From NCBI GenBank assembly GCA_033763795.1, contig JANRJV010000040.1:1-64000 (forward strand): DNA of 64,000 nucleotides, given 5' to 3'. Below are positions 37,262 to 49,916 of the stretch, in pieces. The DNA comes from JAEUIV01 sp033763795 (GTDB taxonomy: Bacteria; Planctomycetota; Phycisphaerae; Phycisphaerales; UBA1924). The translations under genes and the position numbers were made by a program. The notes under the pieces are model-generated. The model saw nothing but the letters and a program-made list of their open reading frames with translations, was not told the DNA's origin and ran no database searches. Every line of letters starts with the position of its first letter. Position 1 is the first letter of the stretch.

Positions 37262-39160
37262 ATGCGAACCGGCATGATGTGGAAGGCGGCGGCGGCGGCG
37301 TCCCTCTCTGTGGCCTTTCAGGGGGCGGCTCCGGGCCGGCAGGCGGACGTGCCGGACGCCCGGGCGGGCGGCGAGGCGGCCCGGTCCGAGGCGGAGCAAC
37401 TGGTCCTGGACCTGATGCGGCAGGATTTCCAGGCACAGATGAAGGCCAGTCCGCTGGAGGCGAGCCGTCGCGGCTTGCCGGAGTTTGAGGGACTGCTGCC
37501 GGACGTCTCGGAGGCGGCCCGGACCGAGTGGCTGGCGGGGGCGCGCGAGAGGCTTGCGCGACTGGAAGCGATCGAGCTGTCCGAGCTGAGCCCTGCGATG
37601 CAGTTGAACGCTCGTCTGCTGGCGTACGAGCAGCGCGTGCGGCTTGAGGCCGAGCGCTTCGCGATGTGGCAGATGCCCGTGACGCAGCAGGCGGGGCCGC
37701 AGCGTGAGCTGCCCCAGTTGCCCGACACCCTGAGCTTCACGACGGCGGCGCAGCTCGAGGGGTACGTGCGGCGACTGGAAGCGGTCGACACGTACATCGA
37801 GGGCGTGATCGCGAACATGCGGGCGGGGCTCGCGGCGGGGAGGACGCCGCCCCGGGTCGTGATGGGCACGACGGTGGACCAGGCGCTGTCGCAGGCCGAG
37901 GAGAGATTCGCGGCCGACCCGTCGGCGCACCCGATGTTCCGCCCCCTGGCCGGCGCGCCGGCGGAGCTGCGCGAGCGGGGGGAGCGTGCGATCCGCGGGT
38001 CGGTGGTGCCGGCGTTCGCGAAGCTGGGCGCGTTTCTGCGGGACGAGTACCTGCCGGGATGCCGGGAGTCCATCGCGGCGACGTCGCTGCCCGACGGCGC
38101 GGCGTTCTATCAGTTCCTGATCCGCGTGATGACGACGACGGCGCTGACAGCGCAGCAGATCCACGACATGGGGCTCCGCGAAGTGGCGCGGATCCGCGCG
38201 GAGATGATGGAGGTGATCGGGCGCTCGGACTTCTCGCAGAAAGCGGAGCTGGAGGACGAGGAGCTGTTCCGCGCGTTCATCGCGCATCTGCGGACGGACG
38301 CGCGGTTCTATCACGCCAGCGGCGAGGAGCTGCTGGCTGGCTATCGGGAGATCGCCAAACGTGTGGACCCGGAGCTGCCCCGGTTTTTCCGCACGCTGCC
38401 GCGGCTGCCGTACGGCGTGCGCGAGATGCCGCGGTTCATCGCGCCGAGCGCGCCGACCGCGTACTACTACCCCGGCTCGCTGGAGACGGGGCTGGGGGGA
38501 TACTTCGTCGCGAACACGTACCGGCTGGACCAGCGTCCCAAGTACGAGATGATCGCGTTGACGCTGCACGAGGCGGCGCCGGGGCATCATCTGCAGATCG
38601 CGCTGGCTCAGGAACTCACGAGCGCGGGGCTGCCCGAGTGGCGGACGACGGTCGATTACACGGTGTTTGTCGAGGGGTGGGCGCTGTACGCCGAGCGCCT
38701 GGGGCTCGAGATGGGGGACGACGCCCGCAGCGCGGGCAACCCCGATGGTCGGGGGCTGTACGCGGATCCGTACGACGACTTCGGGCGGCTGACGTACGAG
38801 ATGTGGCGCGCGATGAGGCTGGTGGTGGACACGGGCATGCACGCGCTGGGGTGGACGCGGCAGCAGGCGATCGACTACATGCTCGCCAACAGCGCGCTCA
38901 CGCCGACGAACATCGAGCGCGAGGTCGACCGGTACATCGCCTGGCCGGGGCAGGCGCTGGCGTACAAGATCGGCGAGCTGCGGATCCGGGCGCTGCGCGC
39001 CGACGCCGAGGCGGAGCTTGGCGAGCGCTTCGACATCCGCTCGTTCCACGACGCGGTGCTGATGCAGGGGGCGGTGCCCCTGGAGATCCTGGAAGCGCAG
39101 GTGCGGGCGTGGATCGCCGAGCGGGCGCGCACGGAGCCGGCGCTCGAGCCCGCGCGCTGA
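37262..39160 (+). CDS. DUF885 family putative metallopeptidase
   Basis: A 632-residue exported protein. The N-terminal signal (MMWKAAAAASLSVAFQGAAPG) is followed by the long helical DUF885 fold. The putative zinc site is in TLHEAAPGHHLQ (HExxxxGHH, His/Glu cluster) at about residue 438. Other conserved-type stretches are ALPFxVEGWALYAERLGLE-like (VFVEGWALYAERLGLEMG) and WPGQALAYKIGELRI. DUF885 proteins are thought to be peptidases related to the M32/M3 clan, but few are characterised. The ATG at 37262 has no ribosome binding site; a TATGTA lies eight bases before it. It converges on secA. Confidence 0.85.
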   Translation: MRTGMMWKAAAAASLSVAFQGAAPGRQADVPDARAGGEAARSEAEQLVLDLMRQDFQAQMKASPLEASRRGLPEFEGLLPDVSEAARTEWLAGARERLARLEAIELSELSPAMQLNARLLAYEQRVRLEAERFAMWQMPVTQQAGPQRELPQLPDTLSFTTAAQLEGYVRRLEAVDTYIEGVIANMRAGLAAGRTPPRVVMGTTVDQALSQAEERFAADPSAHPMFRPLAGAPAELRERGERAIRGSVVPAFAKLGAFLRDEYLPGCRESIAATSLPDGAAFYQFLIRVMTTTALTAQQIHDMGLREVARIRAEMMEVIGRSDFSQKAELEDEELFRAFIAHLRTDARFYHASGEELLAGYREIAKRVDPELPRFFRTLPRLPYGVREMPRFIAPSAPTAYYYPGSLETGLGGYFVANTYRLDQRPKYEMIALTLHEAAPGHHLQIALAQELTSAGLPEWRTTVDYTVFVEGWALYAERLGLEMGDDARSAGNPDGRGLYADPYDDFGRLTYEMWRAMRLVVDTGMHALGWTRQQAIDYMLANSALTPTNIEREVDRYIAWPGQALAYKIGELRIRALRADAEAELGERFDIRSFHDAVLMQGAVPLEILEAQVRAWIAERARTEPALEPAR

Positions 39161-39202
39161 GCGGCGCTCGCCGGCGTCCGGCCGCTCGATGTCCCGGCGG
39201 GA

Positions 39203-43285
<4,083 letters not shown>

Positions 43286-43357
43286 GGATGCTGCCTTCTT
43301 CCGAGGTGGGCCCTGCGGGCGCGGGGGCCGGCGAATCAGGTGCCGGCGGGCGCAACG

Positions 43358-43374
43358 GCTCACGCACTGTGAGC
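43358..43374 (-). promoter_or_regulatory. Inverted repeat upstream of secA
   Basis: GCTCAC and GTGAGC arms around a five-base centre, about 75 bases before the secA start. It could be an operator or an RNA hairpin in the secA leader; no known motif matches. Confidence 0.3.
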
Positions 43375-43453
43375 GGCGGGGCTGTTTGGTGTCTGCGAAC
43401 GCTGAACGCTGGATGGGGACCTGAGCGCGGACATGCCGACCCTGAGGGGTCGA

Positions 43454-43858
43454 TCAGCACGCGGGCGGAGGAAGCGCCAGCAGCGACTCTCGGAGCAGAC
43501 AGATCCGGGTGACGGCGACGTTCTCAATCCCGCGCGCGGGAACGGACTCGCGGATGAGAGAGCAGGGGGCGAGCGCCTGCGGCTGTGCGGAGCGCTGGGT
43601 CAAGGCCCGCGCGAGCTGAGCAGCCGCGGCGAGACCTCGGGCGAGCGTCCGCGGCTCGCGCGGCGGCAGGGGCCGGAGCGGATCATGGGCAGACTGATTG
43701 CTGACCGGTTCGAGTGCGTCGAGGCCGCTGGCGAGCACCAGCGCGGGCATGGCGGAGAGCGCCAGCACCATGACCAGCAGCGTGCCCGCGCCGAGCGGCG
43801 TCCGCCGCGGACATGCGCGGGACCGGGGCAAGGTGTTTGTACGGGTGAGTGACGCCAC
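43454..43858 (-). CDS. Hypothetical protein with one transmembrane helix, 134 residues
   Basis: Not recognised. It starts with GTG at 43858. A hydrophobic segment at about 26-43 (GTLLVMVLALSAMPALVLA) is a signal or anchor. The C-terminal third (LAPCSLIRESVPARGIENVAVTRICLLRESLLALPPPAC) is less random-looking, with three Cys. Competing frames on the same strand make the call uncertain. It lies upstream of secA on the same strand and is antisense to the region just upstream of birA. Confidence 0.4.
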   Translation of the reverse strand: MASLTRTNTLPRSRACPRRTPLGAGTLLVMVLALSAMPALVLASGLDALEPVSNQSAHDPLRPLPPREPRTLARGLAAAAQLARALTQRSAQPQALAPCSLIRESVPARGIENVAVTRICLLRESLLALPPPAC

Positions 43859-43947
43859 GGGAAAGGTCTATCAGTATCGACGACCCACTGTTGCGAAGCA
43901 AGGCGGCTGCCACGCGGAGGTCGGAATCGTTCGAGAGGGTGGGCGGT

Positions 43948-43977
43948 TTGGACGGCGGGAGGGGCCGAGCACACAAT
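43948..43977 (+). promoter_or_regulatory. Candidate birA promoter (leaderless type)
   Basis: TTGGAC (43948-43953), an 18-base spacer and CACAAT (43972-43977). The ATG at 43984 is six bases after the -10, so the transcript would begin at or next to the start codon. Confidence 0.4.
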
Positions 43978-43983
43978 CTGGGC

Positions 43984-44754
43984 ATGGTCGCTGGACGCCG
44001 GGATCAGTCGCCGCTGGCTGACGGTCTGCCAATTGAGCAGGCCGAGCGGGTGTCGTCCACGATGGAGGTGGCTCGGGAGCGGATCGCTACGGGCGTCTGG
44101 ACGGGTCCGACGGCGGTGCTCGCCCGCGTGCAGACGGGCGGGTACGGCCGCCACGGGCGAGCCTGGCACAGCCCTGAGGGCGGCGTGTGGCTGACGGCGG
44201 GCTGGCCCGAGGATTCGCTGGGTCAGGCTGGGCCTCTGCCCGACGCGGGGCTGCGGGTTGGTGCGGCCTGTCTGCGTGTGGTGCGTGGCGAGCTGGGAGA
44301 CGCGGCAGAGCGGGCGCGGCTGAAGTGGCCCAATGACATCCTCATTGACGGGAGAAAGGTCTGCGGCTCGATCTGCGAGCGATTCGAGTCGGCGGGGCGT
44401 GCGTGGCTGCTGGCGGGGGTGGGGATCAACGTCAACAACGCGACGGCGGAGCTGCCGGAAGGGCTGCGCCGTCCGGCGCTGGCGCTGCGGGAAGTCACGG
44501 GACGTGCGCACGACGTGCGGCCGCTCGCTGCGGCGTTGACGGCGCAGTTGGACGCGGTGCTGCGCGCATCGGGGGGCCGATCGCTGGCGCCGGAGGTCGC
44601 GGCTCGGCTGTGGAAGCTGGATGAGGTCGTGGAGCTGGTTGCGGGAACGGAGCGGATGTCCGGTGTGCTGCGCGGCCTGTCTGACGACGGGCGTCTGGTG
44701 ATCGACTCGAATGAAGGGCGGCGCGTCGCCCCTCCCGGCGCGGAGCTGGTGTGA
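43984..44754 (+). CDS. birA: Biotin--[acetyl-CoA-carboxylase] ligase, catalytic type
   Basis: A 256-residue enzyme that activates biotin with ATP and attaches it to the biotin carboxyl carrier protein. The biotinyl-AMP loop GGYGRHGRAWHSPEGG (the GRGRRG motif of E. coli, with Tyr for its first Arg) and KWPNDILIDGRKVCG are present. The C-terminal SH3-like part ends GRRVAPPGAELV. The N-terminal DNA-binding domain of regulatory BirA proteins is missing, so this form should not repress biotin genes. ATG at 43984 is preferred over an in-frame GTG at 43849, because a promoter-like element lies just before it. The stop TGA shares its last base with the ATG of the next gene. Confidence 0.88.
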   Translation: MVAGRRDQSPLADGLPIEQAERVSSTMEVARERIATGVWTGPTAVLARVQTGGYGRHGRAWHSPEGGVWLTAGWPEDSLGQAGPLPDAGLRVGAACLRVVRGELGDAAERARLKWPNDILIDGRKVCGSICERFESAGRAWLLAGVGINVNNATAELPEGLRRPALALREVTGRAHDVRPLAAALTAQLDAVLRASGGRSLAPEVAARLWKLDEVVELVAGTERMSGVLRGLSDDGRLVIDSNEGRRVAPPGAELV

Positions 44755-46049
44755 TGCGCGTCCTGCTGACAAGCATCGGGTCTTCCGGCGACATCAACCC
44801 CTTCATCGCGCTGGCACGCGAGCTGATCGCGCGCGGGCACGGGGCGACGCTCCTGACGAATCCCTACTTCGAGCCGACGATCCGGGCGGCGGGAGTGGGC
44901 TTTGAGCCGCTGGGCGAAGCGATGGCGCCCGAGCAGGTTGCGCGCGATATGCCGCTGTGCTTCAACCGGGCGCTGGGAGCGTGGATGCTCATCAGGCGCT
45001 GGTTTGCGCCGCAAGTGCCGATGTTTGTCGAGCGGCTCGGGGCGGTGATCGACGCGTCCGCGCCCGATCTGCTGGTGGGGCATCAGATCAGCTTCGGGCT
45101 GCCCTGGGTCGCGGCGGCGCGCGGCGTGCCCTGGGCGACGTGCGTTCTCTCCCCGGCAACGATGCTGAGCGCCGCCGACCCGAGTCTCTTCCCTATCGGG
45201 TCGGACCTGACGCGCGCGCCGATGTGGTACCGCCGGTTTGCGCACGCGATGGCGCGGCGGTCGATGTCGTTCATGCTGGACCGCCCGCTGAACGTGCACA
45301 GGCGGTCCCTGGGACTGCCGCCGGGGTACGACACGTTCTGGACCGAGATGTTCTCGGGCGACGCGACGGTGGGGATGTGGTCCCCGGTGCTGCGCGGCCG
45401 GGCGGCGGATGATCCGGAGAATTTCGCCGTGTGCGGGTTCCCGTGGCACGACCGCTCAGCGCGGTACGGCTTGCGCGGGTCGGCGCTGGACGAGCGTCTT
45501 GAACGATTCCTCGATGAGGGCGAGCCGCCCGTGGTGTTCACGCTGGGAAGCGTGCTGTCGCACGGGGGACGGCGCGAGTTCGAGATGGCGGCGGAGGCGT
45601 GCCGGCGCGTGGGCTGCCGGGGCGTGCTCGTGACGGGCAGCGCGGAAGCGGCGCCGGCGGCGCTCCCGGCGGGGGTGCTGGCGGTTGACTACGCGCCGTA
45701 CGGGCTGCTCATGGGCCGGGGCGCGGCGACGGTGCACCATGGCGGCGTGGGAACGACGGCGCAGGCGCTGCGCGCGGGCAGGCCCATGGTGATCACCCCT
45801 TTTGCGCACGATCAGTTCGATCATGCGGCCCGGCTGTCCCGGGCCGGGGTCGCGACGTGGCTGCCCCGGCGGGCGTTGTCGGCGCGGAGTCTCGCGGCGA
45901 GCGTGTCAGCCGTGCTGGGGAGCGGTGCGATGCGGGACGCCGCGGCGCGGGCCGGCGAGCGGGTGCGAGCGGAGAACGGCGTTGGCCGGGCGGTGGACAT
46001 CTTCGAGCGGATCGCAGCGGCGGGCGGTCGGACGCGGCCGTCGCGATAA
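44754..46049 (+). CDS. Glycosyltransferase, GT1/MGT type
   Basis: A 431-residue GT-B transferase. The N-terminal half begins RVLLTSIGSSGDINPFIALARELIARGH, typical of glycosyltransferase-28/UGT-like enzymes. The donor-binding half shows VHHGGVGTTAQALRAGRPMVITPFAHDQFDHAARL at about 325-360. Related proteins glycosylate sterols, macrolides or lipids; the acceptor is unknown. Its ATG overlaps the birA stop by one base (TGATG), with GGAG eight bases before. The pairing with birA is probably transcriptional, not functional. Confidence 0.88.
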   Translation: MRVLLTSIGSSGDINPFIALARELIARGHGATLLTNPYFEPTIRAAGVGFEPLGEAMAPEQVARDMPLCFNRALGAWMLIRRWFAPQVPMFVERLGAVIDASAPDLLVGHQISFGLPWVAAARGVPWATCVLSPATMLSAADPSLFPIGSDLTRAPMWYRRFAHAMARRSMSFMLDRPLNVHRRSLGLPPGYDTFWTEMFSGDATVGMWSPVLRGRAADDPENFAVCGFPWHDRSARYGLRGSALDERLERFLDEGEPPVVFTLGSVLSHGGRREFEMAAEACRRVGCRGVLVTGSAEAAPAALPAGVLAVDYAPYGLLMGRGAATVHHGGVGTTAQALRAGRPMVITPFAHDQFDHAARLSRAGVATWLPRRALSARSLAASVSAVLGSGAMRDAAARAGERVRAENGVGRAVDIFERIAAAGGRTRPSR

Positions 46050-46152
46050 CCGGGGGCTGCGCCGGCCGGGGCTCGCGGAAGGGCAATAGGCGCCGGGCTG
46101 CGACGTTGAGCGTCCCGCCGGACTAGGCTTTCATCGTTCACGGAGGACCGGT

Positions 46153-47679
46153 ATGCCGGGCGAGCGCAGGAGGATCAGCGATTCACTGGCGCCCGTGAAG
46201 CCCCGGGACTGGACCGCCGGCCACGCGCGACATCTCCTGTGGCGGGCGGGCTTCGGCGGCCCGCCTTCGCAGGTTGCGTATCTGGCGCGGCTGTCTCCCG
46301 AGGAGGCCGTCGCGGCGCTGGTCGACTTCGACGCGACCCCCGAGCATGAACCGGTACGGGCGACGACGTTCGAGGAGTGGATCATGCGGGAGCCGACGGC
46401 GGAGGAGCGCCGGGAGCTCATGCAGGCGCGGCGGGCGGGGAACGAGGACGTGCTGGCGCGGGCCCGGCTCAACCGGGAGGAGCGCGAGCGCGCCGACCGC
46501 GCCCAGATCAAGCGCATGCAGCGCTGGTGGCTGGAACGGATGATCGAGACGCCCCGGCCGCTGGAGGAGAAGCTCACGCTCTTCTGGCACGGGCACTTCG
46601 CGACCAGCTATCGCACGATCGAGAACAGCTACCACATGTTCCTGCAGAACCAGCTGCTGCGGAGGCACGCGGCGGGGAACTTCGGGGATCTCTTGTTCGG
46701 GATCATCCGCGATCCGGCCATGCTGGCGTACCTGGACAACAACGACAGCCGGGCGGAGCGCCCCAACGAGAACCTCGCGCGGGAGCTGATGGAACTCTTC
46801 TCGCTGGGGCAGGGTCACTACGCCGAGCGCGATATCAAGGAAGGGGCGCGGGCGCTCACGGGGTACACGTTCGAGGGCAACGCGTTCGTCTTCCGCCGCG
46901 ATTGGCACGACGGCGGAATGAAGAACCTGCTCGGGGCCGCGGGGCCTCTGGACGGCGACGGCTTCGTGCGCGCCATCCTCGAGAAGAAGCGCACGGCGGA
47001 GTTCATCGCGGGCAAGCTGTACCGGTTCTTCGTCTCCGACGCCGGCGATGCGGACCCGGAGCGCGGGCCCGCCGCCCGAGCGGTGATCCGGGGGCTGGCG
47101 AGCACGCTGCTGGCCGGGCGGTATGAGCTGAAGCCCGTGCTGCGCCGGCTGTTCCTGAGCGAGCACTTCTACGACGCCTCCAATCGCTTCGCGCACATCA
47201 AGAGCCCCGCGGAGCTCATCGTGGGCGCCGCGCGCTCGCTGGGCGCCCCGGTGCGCGACCTGGGCATCGTCTGCGACGCGATGGACCTGATGGGCCAGAA
47301 CATCTTCTTCCCGCCTTCGGTCAAGGGGTGGGACGGAGGGCGCTCGTGGATCAACACCTCGACGCTGTACATCCGCGCGAACATCATGAACTTCCTTCTG
47401 ACCGGGCGCATGCCGCACGGCCACGATGCCCTGGCGGAGACGCAGCGGCTCGACCCGCTGCCGCTCGTCATCGGCGCCAGCGAGGAGGAAGCGCACGCGG
47501 AGAAGGATCCCCAGAAGCTGGCGGCGTTCCTGATGCGGTTCTGCTTCGGTTTCGAGCCCGGGAAGGACAAGCTCGCCGCGGTGGCCGAGCTGATGCGGGC
47601 CCGGGGGGGAACGACTCCCGAGGCGATCACCGCGGCGCTTTCGGTCATCGCGGCGGCCCCCGAGTACCAGTTGTGCTGA
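46153..47679 (+). CDS. DUF1800 family protein
   Basis: A 508-residue protein of the DUF1800 family, which is abundant in planctomycetes, nearly always next to a DUF1501 gene. The core is LWRAGFGGPPSQVAYLARLSP near the N-terminus, then LFWHGHFATS, and the block DNNDSRAERPNENLARELMELFSLGQGHYAERDIKEGARALTGY. The end contains SVKGWDGGRSWINTSTL. The biochemical role is not known; proteins of this pair are exported or linked to secreted hydrolases. GGAGGA lies eight bases before the ATG. The DUF1501 gene follows after 32 bases. Confidence 0.92.
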   Translation: MPGERRRISDSLAPVKPRDWTAGHARHLLWRAGFGGPPSQVAYLARLSPEEAVAALVDFDATPEHEPVRATTFEEWIMREPTAEERRELMQARRAGNEDVLARARLNREERERADRAQIKRMQRWWLERMIETPRPLEEKLTLFWHGHFATSYRTIENSYHMFLQNQLLRRHAAGNFGDLLFGIIRDPAMLAYLDNNDSRAERPNENLARELMELFSLGQGHYAERDIKEGARALTGYTFEGNAFVFRRDWHDGGMKNLLGAAGPLDGDGFVRAILEKKRTAEFIAGKLYRFFVSDAGDADPERGPAARAVIRGLASTLLAGRYELKPVLRRLFLSEHFYDASNRFAHIKSPAELIVGAARSLGAPVRDLGIVCDAMDLMGQNIFFPPSVKGWDGGRSWINTSTLYIRANIMNFLLTGRMPHGHDALAETQRLDPLPLVIGASEEEAHAEKDPQKLAAFLMRFCFGFEPGKDKLAAVAELMRARGGTTPEAITAALSVIAAAPEYQLC

Positions 47680-47711
47680 TCACGTGAGGCGCGAGGCGCG
47701 AGGACGATCCC

Positions 47712-49034
47712 ATGGACCTGACAGGCAGCAAGGCGTTCACTCGGCGCGCGTTCCTCAATCGGGGGCTGACGCTCGCGTCGGCGACGGTCACGATCCCCGC
47801 GTTTCTGCAGAGCTCCGCCTCGGTCTTCGCGCAGCAGCACGCGGCGCCGGGCGGCGGCGGGACCGTCGACCGCATCCTCGTCGTCGTGCAGCTCTCGGGA
47901 GGGAACGACGGTCTCAACACGGTCGTGCCCTTCGGCGACCCGGCGTACTACGCCGCGCGTCCAAGCATCGGCATCGCGGAGCGGGACGTCCTCAAGCTCG
48001 CGAAGAACGGAAAAGGTGACGGCCTGGGGCTGCATCCGCGCCTCACGGGGCTCAAGGAGCTCTACGACGACGGGCGGCTGACCGTCGTGCAGGGGGTCGG
48101 GTATCCGAACCCCAACCGCTCGCACTTCAAGAGCATGGACATCTGGCACACCGGCGACACGACCGGAACGGGCGATGGCTGGCTGGGTCGATACTTCGAC
48201 AATCAGTGCTCCGGCGCGCCGCGCGGTGCTTCGACGCGGGGCGCGGGGGGATGCTCGGGGCACGACGGCGTGGCGCTGGGCCGGACGGCGCCGCTGGCGA
48301 TGCAGGGACGCGGCTTTAGGCCCATCGCCTTCGAGTCCGCGGACCTTTTCCGCTGGACGGGCGAGGACGCCGGCGACGCCGAGGCCCGCGCGTACGAGGT
48401 GATGACGGGCGGCGGGCTCCGTCCCGGTGCGGACCCCGACAGCGCCGAGGGCTTCCTGCTGCGTACGACGCTCGATGCGCAGGTGGCGAGCGAGAAGATC
48501 CGCGAGGCCGTGCGTCGGACACCGCTCGTTGAGTATCCCAGGACGGGCCTGGGGCGCGAGCTGGCGATGGTCGCGTCGATGATCCGGGCGGGGCTGCTTA
48601 CGCGCGTGTACTACGTGTCGCACGGCGGGTTCGACACGCACGCGGGGCAGGGCGGCCCGCAGGGTTCGCACGCAAACCTGCTCGATCAGTTCGCGGCGGC
48701 GGTGCGCGCGTTCTATCGCGACCTCGACGCCTCGGGCGACTCGCAGCGCGTGCTCACGGTCAGCTTCAGCGAGTTCGGCCGGCGGGTCGGCCAGAACGGC
48801 TCGGGCGGCACGGACCACGGCACGGCGGCGCCGATGTTCCTGATGGGACCGATGGTCCGGCCCGGCGTGATCGGGAATCATCCGTCGCTCACCGATCTCG
48901 ACCAGGGGGATCTCAAGTTCAGCGTGGACTTCCGCTCGGTGTACGCGGGCGTGCTGGAAGACTGGATGCGGACCGACGCGGCGGCCGTGCTGGGAAGGAA
49001 GTTCCCCGCGGCGAAGGTGGTCCGCGGCGCGTGA
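47712..49034 (+). CDS. DUF1501 family Tat-exported protein
   Basis: A 440-residue protein of the DUF1501 family (sulfatase/alkaline-phosphatase-like fold). The N-terminus is a twin-arginine signal: TRRAFLNRG followed by a hydrophobic stretch (LTLASATVTIPAFLQSSASVFA). Family motifs are VVVQLSGGNDGLNTVVPF, GVGYPNPNRSHFKSMDIWHT and the C-terminal EFGRRVGQNGSGGTDHGTAAPMFLMG. The His/Asp residues of these motifs probably hold metal. Its DUF1800 partner lies just upstream. A tatA gene is in this window at 20 kb. GAGGA precedes the ATG by seven bases. Confidence 0.93.
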   Translation: MDLTGSKAFTRRAFLNRGLTLASATVTIPAFLQSSASVFAQQHAAPGGGGTVDRILVVVQLSGGNDGLNTVVPFGDPAYYAARPSIGIAERDVLKLAKNGKGDGLGLHPRLTGLKELYDDGRLTVVQGVGYPNPNRSHFKSMDIWHTGDTTGTGDGWLGRYFDNQCSGAPRGASTRGAGGCSGHDGVALGRTAPLAMQGRGFRPIAFESADLFRWTGEDAGDAEARAYEVMTGGGLRPGADPDSAEGFLLRTTLDAQVASEKIREAVRRTPLVEYPRTGLGRELAMVASMIRAGLLTRVYYVSHGGFDTHAGQGGPQGSHANLLDQFAAAVRAFYRDLDASGDSQRVLTVSFSEFGRRVGQNGSGGTDHGTAAPMFLMGPMVRPGVIGNHPSLTDLDQGDLKFSVDFRSVYAGVLEDWMRTDAAAVLGRKFPAAKVVRGA

Positions 49035-49049
49035 CCGGTCGACGGGCGA

Positions 49050-49916
49050 TTACCGGGGGTCGCCGGGGGCCGGCGCGGAACGGGGCCTGGCGGCGGGTTT
49101 GCGCATGATGAAGAGATAGTTGAAGCCGCGCAGGAAGAAGTTGCCCTCTTCCGCCGCACGCTTCCAGTTGCCCTTGTGCAGCTTGGCGTTGTGCCGAGCG
49201 ACGCAGACGATGTCGACGGGCCGGAGCCCCGCGTCGCGCATGATGCCGAAGAGCTCGAAGCCGATGGGCATGAAGCCGGTCGAGTCTTCGCGGCGCGGCT
49301 TCCGGAACGAATCGGAGACGTACAGGCCCATATAGCGACCCGGGCGGAGCACGCGGACGATCTCGCGCGTGACGAGGGTCATGGCGTCGTAGTAGGCCTT
49401 CCCCGCGTCGTCTCCACCGGCGTCCAGCTTGCCGATGCAGCGCGGATCTTCGGAATATTCGACGTGCGTCGAGTACGGCGGGTCGACGAAGACGAAGTCG
49501 GCCTTCGCGTCCTCGAGGGGGAGCCTGCGCGCGTCGGCGCGGAAGATGTCGGGGCGCGAGGGCCGCGGCGCGACGTCGTAGCCCAGGGCACGGCGCTTGA
49601 GATCGCGCGCGACGTCGATGGTGGTGCCCGAGCCGCACATCGGATCGACGACGAGGTCGTTCTCGCGGGTGTAGCGCTGCAGGAGCTGCCAGATGATCCA
49701 TGAGGGCGTGGCGCCGACGTAGTTCTGGTCGCCCTGGGTGCCGTCGCCGTACTGCTGGCTGGGGTACTCCCAGAGGGTGGTGGTCTGGAGGGTGAGCGGC
49801 GGGCGGGAGTGAGTGGTCCGCTTGCGCGCGGCGACGCTCGCGGGGACAGGGCGCGGGAGAGGCGGCGCGTCATCCGGGCCCTGCCGTTCGCTGCGCGGAG
49901 GCGGCTTGGGCTTCAC
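49050..49916 (-). CDS. DPPY-type methyltransferase, likely DNA N4/N6 or RNA
   Basis: A 288-residue SAM-dependent methyltransferase. The SAM motif is VVDPMCGSGTTIDVA, and the catalytic motif DPPYSTHVEY (motif IV) follows it. Residues 65-83 (YVGATPSWIIWQLLQRYT) look like motif X. The order X-I-IV suits an N6-adenine/N4-cytosine DNA methylase of the gamma-like order, but DPPY with a GSGT loop also occurs in tRNA guanine-N2 methylases. The target cannot be settled from sequence. No restriction gene is adjacent. It is the last gene of the ribF-nrnA operon, its ATG overlapping the nrnA stop (ATGA). The first 35 residues are Pro/Arg-rich. Confidence 0.8.
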   Translation of the reverse strand: MKPKPPPRSERQGPDDAPPLPRPVPASVAARKRTTHSRPPLTLQTTTLWEYPSQQYGDGTQGDQNYVGATPSWIIWQLLQRYTRENDLVVDPMCGSGTTIDVARDLKRRALGYDVAPRPSRPDIFRADARRLPLEDAKADFVFVDPPYSTHVEYSEDPRCIGKLDAGGDDAGKAYYDAMTLVTREIVRVLRPGRYMGLYVSDSFRKPRREDSTGFMPIGFELFGIMRDAGLRPVDIVCVARHNAKLHKGNWKRAAEEGNFFLRGFNYLFIMRKPAARPRSAPAPGDPR

